DNA of 64,000 nt from Dromaius novaehollandiae (Eukaryota; Chordata; Aves; Casuariiformes; Dromaiidae): contig NC_088106.1 in NCBI RefSeq assembly GCF_036370855.1, positions 34,982,501 through 35,046,500 of the forward strand, read 5' to 3'. Position 1 is the stretch's first letter, and the number at the start of each line of letters is the position of its first letter. The notes beneath the pieces are model-generated. The model ran no database searches. It had not been told where the DNA came from and saw only the letters and a program-made list of their open reading frames with translations. A program made the position numbers and the translations under genes. Below are positions 49,101 to 58,253 of this stretch, piece after piece.

Positions 49101-50263
49101 GTAACTGTCCATGTCCTTTGATTGAAATTCTGATTGCTGGGGCTTTCCAAACTGTCTTGGCTGTTGCAAGTGGGAGGGGTGTTAGATGAGGGAGGAAGGA
49201 AGAGTTAGTCCAGGGTGTTTTGGCATCAAAAACTGCAAGAAGGAAGCACGGAGATATAAACAGGTGATACAGTTGTAAGAAAGCAAGTAGCTCCAGCCAA
49301 TCATACTGAAGGAGCCAGCCTCCTTTTCTTCCACCTGAGGCATCCACAGACAATCAGGGCACATGGATTTCATGCATGCTATTCTTTAAGGATTCAAGAC
49401 CAAAGAAATGCATTGTCTCTCCTCTTAGCTAAAAAAAATGCAATGTGGGTTTGTGGAGTCATCTAGCTTCCCAGATTGGGAATGCAGTATTGACTCACAT
49501 CATAGGAAGAAAACTGAGGAATGGTCCGCTAAAAGAGCTTAATAAAAACCCTGCAAAGAATGTCTTCATTTGCTATCTTTAAGCCACTATGCTTACATTC
49601 GTATTTTGCCATTGCAATGTGAAAGTAATTCACTCCCACAGTGGAGCTATTAGCTTATGAGGTCCCAGCTGGGTCAATAATTTTTATCAGTTTCTCTTAC
49701 TGTGCTGCTCAGGAAAGCGTCTGACCCACAGAACTTGGTTCAGTCTCTAGGCTCCTTGACCCGAGCCAGAAAAGGTCCTGCAGTACTGGGATGGCAAAAA
49801 AAAAAAAGGTGCTATTCACAGATGTATTCCATGATAACAGTGAAAAAATCACAAGAAAGTTGTATTTGCAATCTAGGAGACAGCACACAAGGAAAGATGA
49901 AACCATTTCAATGAAGGAATCAAATAAATATCCTCCAGTTCTGTGGACTCACAGGAATGTTTTGCACTTCCTTAGATACAGCTAAGGCCTTTCAGAGCCC
50001 ACGGCATTTGTTTTCTCAGAAGGGTTGTTCTGCTCCTTCCTGACCACCTTCTGCATTTCCAGTTGACCACCTGCACCTAAACCTGACCAGTGCAGAGACC
50101 TCAAGGCTGCTCAGTCAGGACATCCTGAACATAAGTGCATCATGTTGGGGGAGGGGGGGGAGGGGAGGAAGAGAGCCTGGCTGGTGTGTGCTGGACAAAG
50201 AAAGACACTTTTAACATCTGTGTCTTGATTGATCGTTTTCTTTGTAAACTTCTTGTTTTGCAG

Positions 50264-50459
50264 TTACGCTCCTAGCAGTGCTTGTTGCCAGCCACCATGT
50301 CACAGGCCCAGGTTCTTAATCACTGGAGAGCCTGGATACGGGCAAAGTTCTCACTTGGCACCTGCGCTAATACACGCGCTGGAGAGGTTTGCAGTTCATG
50401 TGCTGGACCTGCCAGCTCTCTTTGCTAGCAGCACCTCACCCAAAGAAAGATGTGCACAG
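50264..50459 (+). pseudogene. ATAD2-like exon: AAA module 2 start
   Basis: Reads YAPSSACCQPPCHRPRFLIT, then GEPGYGQSSHLAPALIHALE, then RFAVHVLDLPALFASSTSPK, then ERCAQ. The Walker A position is degenerate (GEPGYGQS in place of GxxxxGK[ST]), as in ATAD2 itself, so module 2 is not expected to hydrolyse ATP. The frame is intact. Confidence 0.94.
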
Positions 50460-51564
50460 GTACTTCTTCTCTCTGCAATCTCACAGGATGAAGAGACTCA
50501 GGGGAAGTAGGCAGACTTCACGGTGTTAATGGCCATGGCCTGGCTTTCCTCTGCTTTCTGTGGTGTTTATTTCACACCAAAAGAACACTTTTCTTGTACA
50601 CTGAACAATGGAGAAGAAGGATGTGCACAAGCATCTTTTCCATTCCAAGTTAAACAGTAAGGATGTTGCTAGCAGCTCAGGGAGCTCCAAGATGCTCTTG
50701 ATAAACCCCTCTTCATGGCAAGAGCTGCTGCTGATGACAGTGGGCTCTCCAGAGTTGTTTCCTTTGCCTCTTCAGACTCTGTTGCTCCCAGGAGGCACCT
50801 CTGCATCAGCCTGACTGCATGTCATGCCCTTTCTCTAGCCTCCTCCTTTGTAATACTGAAATGCAACCCAGGTTTGGGGGGAAAGAAAAGCGATTCTTTT
50901 CTCTCATCATACCACAGGGAAGAGGCAAGAATACACTTGTTGATAATTATGAGCATTCTTTGTAGCTGGGTAATTACTGACAGTACAGCGCAAGTAATCT
51001 TCTCTGAAGGATCCTCTGGAAATGAGATGGTCAGCTGTGAGCGAGAGAGCCTTTCAGACTGGCTGAAGGTTGTTCACCTCTTATGCACTGAACCTTGAAA
51101 TTTGGAATGATAGGCAGGCTTCTTTCTCGGGCTCTGCTCTCACCCTCTCACCTAGGCCTGTGTTTGTTCAGCCTCTGCTCCACACCCACTTGCATACAAG
51201 CCCTCCCTCAGCTGGAAACTGAGTGGTGTAGCAGTGGCCCCAGGCTCATGTGGGACCCTGCTGAAGGGCTGGGCCTGCTTTTCAAGCACACTGCTACTTG
51301 CACCCAGGGGCGAAGCTCTGGGGGAGTTAGCTGACATCTAAGCAATTTGGAAATCAGGCAGAGATTCAGGTCTGCCTCTCTCTGTGTAGCTATGTCCAAG
51401 GAGCTGGGTCCAAGCAGAAATGTTACCTTATTCTTGGTGGTTTGTTTGGACACTTGGTCTTTGTGCCATCTGGTTTTGGAGGCAACTTTGATTGATACAT
51501 TGTTGCTCATTAGCAGCTTCTGCTCCCCGGTTCAATAGTCTTCTCCCAACTTCCTTTTTACTAG

Positions 51565-51750
51565 TTGATCCGAGAAGCCCAGAGGACAGCACCGAGCATC
51601 ATTTGTATTCCATGTATCCATGCCTGGTGGGAGGCTGCTGGAGTCACCTTGAGAGCTACGCTCACAACATTACTCGAGCGCATTCCGGCATATGCTCCAG
51701 TGCTGTTGCTCGCTACGTCGGATGTTTGCCATGCAGATCTCCCGCAATAG
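51565..51750 (+). pseudogene. ATAD2-like exon: AAA module 2, ending in TAG
   Basis: Reads LIREAQRTAPSIICIPCIHA, then WWEAAGVTLRATLTTLLERI, then PAYAPVLLLATSDVCHADLP, then Q and a stop. The last codon TAG (51748-51750) abuts the donor GTATTT, where the family has Glu (LPEEV). A single G-to-T change would explain it. Confidence 0.93.
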
Positions 51751-52191
51751 GTATTTCTCTCACTGCTTTTCTGGCTTTTTTCAGTCTCATGTTAATTCAT
51801 CACTCCATTCAACACCAGTATCACTAGGGCACCCTGCTGGCATCTCTTCCCTCTGCAGTTGCCACAAGGCTTCAAACTGAAGGGCAGCAAGGCAAGTAAA
51901 TCCAAAACAGGCAACCTAGGAGATGGCCAGTGTCCTCCCTGGGAGCACTGGAACCTAGGGTCGCTTCACGGAGCTTTAATCCTAGAGGGGTTCCTTCAAG
52001 AAGATGCCCTAAATTGCTGGGCTGACCCACTATAATCTTGCCTTTAAGGCCAGGAAGCAAATTTGTTCTAGTCTCTCCCTTATTCAAAGCATTCCTCAGC
52101 TTCATGGAAAAAGGTATTCATCTTTTTGGAGTAGAACACAAATTTGGTGGGGGGCCTTATGGCTGCACTGTCTTTTCTCCTCCCACCCCAG

Positions 52192-52327
52192 GTACAAGTG
52201 TTGTTTTCTGAGCTTTATGGAGAAGTTTTCAATGTCCAGTCACCTGGCAAGGAGGAAGGGAGAAAGTTTTTTGAGGACTTGCTTGTTCACCAAGCTGCTA
52301 AACCTGCTGCACCACAAAAAAAAGCAG
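52192..52327 (+). pseudogene. ATAD2-like exon: end of AAA module 2
   Basis: Reads VQVLFSELYGEVFNVQSPGK, then EEGRKFFEDLLVHQAAKPAA, then PQKKA. The family has VQELF..DYGEIFNVQLPGKEE. Donor GTGAGG. Last exon before the break. Confidence 0.94.
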
Positions 52328-52474
52328 GTGAGGCTATTCTACAAACACAGCTTTGCTATCTGTAGCTTAGCAGCCATTCGGCATTTGCTTTGGTAATAGA
52401 TTTCCTGGCATGAATGTTTACTCTGCTGGTATCTGAGTACCATCACTTGGCTAACCTTTTCTGGTTGACTGAAG

Positions 52475-52590
52475 CTTGTCAGGCACTGGAAGTCCTGCCT
52501 GTGGCATCACCACCTGAGCCTCGACTGCTGACAGGAGGAAGAGAGGCAGCTTGAGGAGCAAGGGAATGAGACATGGCCAGTGGTGCCTGG
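52475..52590 (+). pseudogene. ATAD2-like broken exon before the lost bromodomain
   Basis: After the acceptor CTGAAG it reads CQALEVLPVASPPEPRLLT in frame with the previous exon, matching the ALEVLPVAPPPEPR block of ATAD2. At about 52525-52532 the frame shifts: the following EEERQLEEQGNET, which matches the family's EEVKRLEEQEEDT, is readable only in another frame. Past 52575 nothing resembles the bromodomain. Confidence 0.82.
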
Positions 52591-52621
52591 AGCTTCCAGT
52601 ACACCCCTCTCTAGTGGCAAG

Positions 52622-52716
52622 TTCCTTTTCTTTTCTCTTTCCCTTCCCTTCCCTTCCCTTCCCTTCCCTTTCCCTTTCCCTTTCCCTTTCCTTTCTTTTC
52701 TTCTTTCTCCTTCTTT
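52622..52716 (+). repeat. Polypyrimidine microsatellite
   Basis: About 95 bases of nearly pure C/T. A CCCTT five-base repeat (about 52639-52667) changes to CCCTTT, a six-base repeat (about 52668-52690), then to irregular T/C. It sits in the place where the bromodomain exons are expected. It could form triplex DNA. Confidence 0.85.
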
Positions 52717-53499
52717 GGATAAGGTGACAATGACGTTGATATCTTCCCCCTTGTCATGGCATACCTGGTTTTGGTGATGCCAGTGGCTTTACACCAAAGG
52801 CATTCCATCTCTGAATTAGGTTCAGCATGTGAGGTCAGTCCCCAGGACATTCACTCAACATGCTTATGAAATAAAGCCCAGTGACAGAGCTTGGTTCACA
52901 CTGTAAAACACTGGCCTCAATGGCCCCAGAACAGCTAACTCCTCAAATGTAACATGTTGTTTAGAGTGGTTGCTGGACACTCCACAAGTTCTTACTGTAA
53001 TAGGAAACAGTCAGGATGTTTCCTTTGCTTTTGGTTCCCTTTTCTCTTCCTCTCCCTCTTGCCTTCCTGCCTGCCAGCCCCATGCCAAGTAATTGCCATC
53101 TGTCTGTGAGGCTTTGGTAACCTCTGCTTTTGGAACAGAAAGGAAGGCGAGCTTGTCTCCAAAGGCTTTTCTGCTTCCCATCTCTTTTAGTTCCTGTGAT
53201 AAGAGAGGAAGCCACCTGAGCTTATGACCTTGCTTTGTGCTCATGCCTTTGATCTACAGTCTGCTCTGTGCACAAAAACTTGAGGAGGATTCTTTTGTGC
53301 TTGATATCACCTAACCAGTTCTTGTGCTTTTCAATTCTAATAACAAATTGACCCCCTTCACTTGCTGCCCTCTCTCCCTCAACACATCTATATAGTGAGC
53401 CAGCACAATGGTACTCCAGTCCCTCTCACAATGCTAGATTTTGCAGACAGAACTGCTTAGGTAATGCTTTGACTTGCTTTTTCTCCTACCTCTGTGCAG

Positions 53500-53609
53500 C
53501 TGTCTGCAGATGAAAGCGAAGGAGGAACACGTCACCCTCAGAGAGCCTAGCAGAGAAGAGGAGGAAATGTTCACCCCGTGCTGAGAAGGAAACCAGCATG
53601 TGTCTCAGG
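53500..53609 (+). pseudogene. Possible ATAD2-like C-terminal exon, frameshifted
   Basis: After the acceptor CTGTGCAG the text reads DESEGGTRHPQ in one frame, and SLAEKRRKCSPRAEKETSMC in another. The second half recalls the basic KKRRK and KEMCVLR segments of the ATAD2 tail, but the match is short. A single indel would join the two. Confidence 0.4.
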
Positions 53610-54211
53610 GTGGGTTGGAGCTCATTGATCTACCTTTGCTTGCTGCTCTGCTGTCGACTCTTGAGCTATCCATTCTGCCAGCGGAGCTGCAGGCATGGGC
53701 AATGTCCAGCTAACAGGGAGACAGAAACACCTGAGGAGGCTCCCATTACCAGCCGGCAGCCCTCTTTCTAGAGGCTCTGTGGCCTCTCTTCAAAAGGTGC
53801 ATTTCACAGAGCCCTGCATTGCAACCACAGAAACTCATCCAAGGCAAGAGGGGTTTTGCTGTGGCAGCCGCTGTCCTTTACTGCAAAATGGGCCATGGCA
53901 GTTCCCGCTGTCCTCAGAGGAGTTCACCTGCAGTTAGGATTGTGGAGGTGATGGCCTGAGAAGCAACACAATGCTAGCTGAAACTGAAGCCTTGCTTTTT
54001 CTTGCAAGTAGGACAAAGGAGCTCATTTCCTCCATGGAAATATGCGATATTTGGTCTGTTCTTGGACGTTTCACTCCTTTTTTATTTGGTGATAGAAGAA
54101 AAGAGGATGCGAGTTGTGTTGGACTGTTTTCTTTTGTGTCTGAACACATCGAGAGCCTATTCAAAAGATCTCATGCTATTGTAAACTTGTACTGTCTCCC
54201 TTTTTCTTCAG

Positions 54212-54340
54212 CAACTGCTGAATGTCATTGGTGAGGCAATGAAGGACTGCAACATCCACCACCTCGAAAAACTACATCTGGTGCTCAGCCAGTGTGTTTA
54301 CCGCCATTGGCAAGATGATGACAAAACACAGTTAATAGAG
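54212..54340 (+). pseudogene. ATAD2-like exon: C-terminal helical segment
   Basis: Reads QLLNVIGEAMKDCNIHHLEK, then LHLVLSQCVYRHWQDDDKTQ, then LIE, between TTCTTCAG and GTACTT. The ATAD2 tail has YNIFQLENLYAVISQCIYRH at this place. The frame is intact. Confidence 0.9.
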
Positions 54341-55466
54341 GTACTTTGTTTACACAGCACTTCCTGTCACTGTTCTGCACTTCTTCCATGTGCACTGTAG
54401 ATATTCTGCTTAGTCACTATCCATCCCTTTCCTGCTTAGTAGTCTGTGTTACATATGAGTTGCTGACTTGCATCTGGAAGGCATTGGGCCAGACTGCAAA
54501 GCCCTCGTTCAGTTTGGAATGACTCCTGGCACTTTCAGGGGGGCAAAAGGGAGCTTGACAATGACAAGACAAGACAATGGTGCCACCCACACAGCCCTTT
54601 CAAAGCTGTGAACCTTCGAGTCTGTGAATAGCTTTCCTTGGGAACCTCTTTTGCAACAGCAGGGGGATGCCAAAGAAGGGGGCTGGTTTCAGTGTTTTCC
54701 CTTTCCCTTCCCCTTCTCCCCCCACAGGCACTCCAACATGGTAAGGCTTAGTGGTCCTGCCCTTTTGGAACACTTCTAAAGGAAGGGCACAGCCTAACAG
54801 GAGCGGAAGAGGTCTCTCTAGTGCCACCACAATCTCTTGTAGACAAGCATGCTTGAGCAGCTTCAGTTTCATGCGGAGGGAGACTGCTGCCTCGGCAGGC
54901 TTTCCCCTGATTCTTCAGAGTCTCAGATGCCTTCTTGTCAAAGAGGATGTATGAGCTACTAGAATTCAGCAGAAATCTTGCAGAGGCTACCATGGCCCAA
55001 GTCAGGCATGCCCAGCCTTGAGGCAGCTGAGATAGGCCACACATTCAGTCTTGAGATTCAAGAGCCACAACCCCATTTCTTTTTGAGATGCTTGTGCATG
55101 GGAGGAGGCAAACTTCTTTGTCCCTCTGTGGTTTGCCTTCAAAAGAGGAGGTCTCTTCTCCCAAGCCTGGCTCGTCTTGATCTCTTCTTCCACACTGCAA
55201 AAAGAGCGAGAACAGGTGCTCTGTTCTGACTGTGCATTCTGTGTCCTACTCTGTTTTGCACACCTAAGGGTAACTTTAAAGCTAGAGCTGATAAAAGACA
55301 TTGCAACGGATGGAGCATGTGTACTTTCTAAATAGCGCCAGCCAACACTTGTATGCACTTTTGTTTTATATAAAGCAGCTGACTACAGGATTTTTATGTT
55401 TCTATTCCAGCTTATATCAAGTTTGCCTTTGTTTAGTTGGTGATTATTCCCTTTTATCTTTTTTAG

Positions 55467-55508
55467 GAAATGAAGGAAGAAATTGAAAACTTCTCCCATG
55501 CTCAGTAA
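55467..55508 (+). pseudogene. ATAD2-like terminal exon
   Basis: Reads EMKEEIENFSHAQ and a stop (TAA 55506-55508) after the acceptor TTTTTTAG. ATAD2 ends MEQEVENFS plus a few residues, so this is the natural C-terminus. No AATAAA was seen within 150 bases. Confidence 0.9.
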
Positions 55509-55704
55509 CAGGGAACGTGCTTCTACTCCCCCATTCTTTTTCTTTATTTGCTGTTTTGTCATCAGTGCATAATTCAGTAAAGAGAGCTTGTAGATAGAAT
55601 ATAAATAGAGCTGTGCATATATGCATACATATATATCTAGAATAGATTCATAAATCTCATATAAATCCTTTTAAGCTTTCTTACTGGCTATCTGTTGTTG
55701 TTGT

Positions 55705-55812
55705 TGTTCCATACATATTGTGTATACATACATAATCTGTTGAGATCAGTGTGTTCGGCCTTCCTTTCCCATGTGCATTGCCTGAAAGTCTCGTGCCTGG
55801 CATTTTTAGGAG
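55705..55812 (+). repeat. About 100-bp direct repeat, left copy
   Basis: Starts TTCCATACATATTGTGTATA, continues through TCAGTGTGTTCG, TTGCCTGAAAGTCT and CTGGCAT. The right copy is at 56948-57046, on the same strand. The left copy has about 14 extra bases in the middle. Together they bracket a 1.1-kb GC-rich block. Confidence 0.75.
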
Positions 55813-55960
55813 ACCAATGGTTGTCAGTGCCTTTGGACCTACACACATCTGGACGTCTTCCAAGTAACCTCAGTGCCTCTCTCAAAAGAAAATAATGGAA
55901 AACTTGACCATCTTTGGCCAAATGGTGACAGGCGGTTTTTCTGGCGTCACCTGTGCTACT

Positions 55961-55984
55961 GCCTATTCCATGGTCTATTAGGCA
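55961..55984. repeat. Short repeated motif, copy 2
   Basis: TGCCTATTCC-ATGG-TCTATTAGGCA. The ends TGCCTA and TAGGCA are inverted and the centre is CCATGG. Copy 1 is at 40301-40327. Confidence 0.6.
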
Positions 55985-56089
55985 ACAGAGGTTATTATTC
56001 TTCGGCTCTGCTTGTGCCTCTAGGGATTCTCAGAGAATGAAAACAAACCTCCAGGAAGTGTTGGGGAGGAAAACTGTTTCCCCAGACAG

Positions 56090-56947
56090 CGGCATTTTTG
56101 CTGTGCTTGGGGCGCCCTGTGCCCGGGAACATCTCAGCCCGCAGTGCTGCCCGCTGCCCGCCACCCCCAGCAGCTCTCTTCCGCCCACAAGACGGCAACT
56201 GGTGCTCACGCTCTCTTGGCTCCTCACCTTGGCCCTGGCTCCCCTTCTTGGCCAGCAGTGCCACGAGCAGCCCCTCCGCCACTGGCCACGGCTCTCCTGG
56301 CACAGCTTTCCTCCCAGGCGGCCGAGCCAAGCCGAACTGCGCCAGCCCTGGCTCCCCCGGCGCTCACTCCTGCCTGCCCGCCCGCTCGCAGCACCCACCT
56401 GGTCCTGACCCTCCCCAACCTGCTCCGACACAACCTGCACTGTCGCTGGCAGCCATGCTCTGCACTGGGAGCCACCCTCGTGGTGGGAAGCACCCCCAAG
56501 CCCCGTCGAGGCTGCGAGCCTGCCTGGGGCTGTAGTGCCCACGGTGCCGGCTGCCCCCGCACCCTCACCCCCGCCACGCCTGCTAGTGCTCTCGGCTCTG
56601 CGCAGCAGCCCTGCGCCCCGACATCTCACCACCCAGCGCCAGCGCTCTCCCCCGCCACTGCCCTGGCCCCCCTCGCCCAGCCGCAGCCTGTGCTAACGCA
56701 CCCGGCAGCCGTGACACTCCAGCAGGGGGGGCTGCTGTTCCCCAGTGCCCTCCTGCTCGCCCCCCCCCCCCACCACCGAGGCTCAGCACCTTTGCCACAA
56801 ATTCACCTCTATGCACGTGCACATGAGCAGCGCACACACCCCATCGCTATCCTGAACTGCTCACACCCCTGCAGGTCCTGTGCACCCACCACAGCACTTG
56901 CAACCCACAGTCCCGGTGCCCTGCCTGCCCCCAGTGCCCCCGTTCTT
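56090..56947. other. GC-rich block, CpG-island-like
   Basis: About 850 bases of GC-rich sequence with many CpG and CCCCGCC-type words, sharply different from both flanks and bracketed by the 100-bp direct repeats. It is open for 300 codons on + (56144-57046) and 200 on - (56030-56632), but the products are Ala/Pro/Ser- or Gly/Arg-rich, as GC bias alone predicts. No promoter element can be assigned. Confidence 0.5.
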
Positions 56948-57046
56948 CTTGTTCCACACATATTGTGTATATGTACATATGTAGATAATCTCTTGAGCTC
57001 AGTGTGTTCGTTGCATTGCTTTAAAGTCTTGTATCTGGCATTGTAA
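56948..57046 (+). repeat. About 100-bp direct repeat, right copy
   Basis: Starts TTCCACACATATTGTGTATA and ends AAAGTCTTGTATCTGGCATT. Partner of 55705-55812. Confidence 0.75.
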
Positions 57047-58217
57047 CACAAGAAATTAGCTTGCAGCAATGGTAACTCCCTTGCCAGGCTTGCTCACCTG
57101 GATGGGCAGCGGTAACGTGCCTTCTTCCCAAATGGAGAGCTGCCAGAGGTTGGTCACAGCCTGCCTTTCTGAGCCCAGATCCAAAAGCTGCCCTGCTAGA
57201 TGGCCATTGGCAGATGGTGATCGCAGAGCAGACGGCCATGGTATCATCACCTTTCTTTTCCTGGTTCCGCCCACCGCAAACAGAAATCAAGCAAAAGTAG
57301 GCAAGAAAATCAGGAGGAGGCAGCACTCCTGCCCTTCCCCTTCGTGCAGTGCAGTGGTGTGCGATGCAGCAGGAAGAGCTGAGAGCGAACAGCTGAAGCC
57401 GCCACGCAGACTTTACCTCAGACTTTGAAGAAACTCCAAGACAGCTAAGCACTTACGAAGGCAATGGCCACCTGAGCTGTAAAACTGTGAGCATCCCTCA
57501 AGGGGCACAACCTTTGCTGATTTGGTTTTACATCCCACTCACTGTGTCCTGTCAGAGAGGGCTGCTGCCCAGGTGCTCCTGCTCCTCTGCATCTTCTACC
57601 CTTTCATTTGAAAACCCCTCCCTCCTGCACTCTCACCTTGCTGATAGCACTGGTGTCTAATGGTAGTGCTCCGGGCAGGGCTGCTGCTTGCCCAGCACCC
57701 CCTGGCTGGGTAGCACTACCCAATGCAACGCACTTGCCCCAGATGATGGGAGCATCATTGCAGCCCTCTTTGGCTTCAAGAGGTTTGGAAACCTCTTAGC
57801 CTGGGATTTGCACCTTCATTGTAGGGAGAAGAGTGTGCTGGGAACTGACAAGTATCGACTTGATGGTGTGGCTGCCTGTTTCCTTCCCCTTCAGAATGAG
57901 CAACAGATGAATATTCTTGCTGGAAGGCCTTCAAAAGCAGCTGCCTCCTCCACAGAAAGCATCCACGACCACCCCAGAATGAAATTGTCCCACACCAAGA
58001 AGAAGCTCTTGGGACCTCTATTTGTGGCTCAGCACAGGTCCTTGAGAGAGAAGGGTTCCAACCCATGTCTCTGGAAAATAATTTTTCTTTTCCTGCTTCT
58101 GATGCTCTGGAAGTGAGTATGCCACTCCAGCTTTTTCCACATCTGGTCCTGCCTTGCTGACTGTCTCCTCCAAGTTGCCAGCTGTAGCAGAGACTTGGCA
58201 CGTCCAGAGAAGAAAAG

Positions 58218-58253
<36 letters not shown>

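Larger units (their letters stand above)
43500..55508 (+). pseudogene. ATAD2-like AAA+ ATPase pseudogene (multi-exon)
   Basis: ATAD2 is a nuclear AAA+ ATPase with an acidic N-terminus, two AAA modules, a bromodomain that reads acetyl-lysine on histones, and a conserved C-terminal tail. Here 12 exons from 44492 to 52327 all have GT..AG borders and keep codon phase throughout, so this is a duplicated locus and not a retrocopy. Module 1 has intact Walker A (GPPGTGKT), Walker B (IIFFDEIDG), IGATNRPD (sensor 1) and [10 protein letters not shown] (arginine fingers). Module 2 has the degenerate GEPGYGQSSHLAPA seen in the family. Breaks: TGA at 47127-47129 in module 1, TAG at 51748-51750 in module 2, and a frameshift after 52475 where the bromodomain linker begins. 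The bromodomain was not found in 52590-54211. Two C-terminal exons (54212-54340, 55467-55508) survive. Several arginines conserved in ATAD2, to my knowledge, are Cys or His here. The wording is nearer ATAD2 than ATAD2B. Confidence 0.92.

Noticed and set aside
43500..55508. Processed retrocopy of ATAD2
   Set aside because: Introns with GT..AG borders are present between all exons, and no poly-A tail or target duplication marks a retrocopy.
56144..57046. A 300-codon + strand gene
   Set aside because: The product is Pro/Ala/Ser/His-rich low-complexity text from a GC-rich block, the opposite strand is open as well, and no motif is seen.
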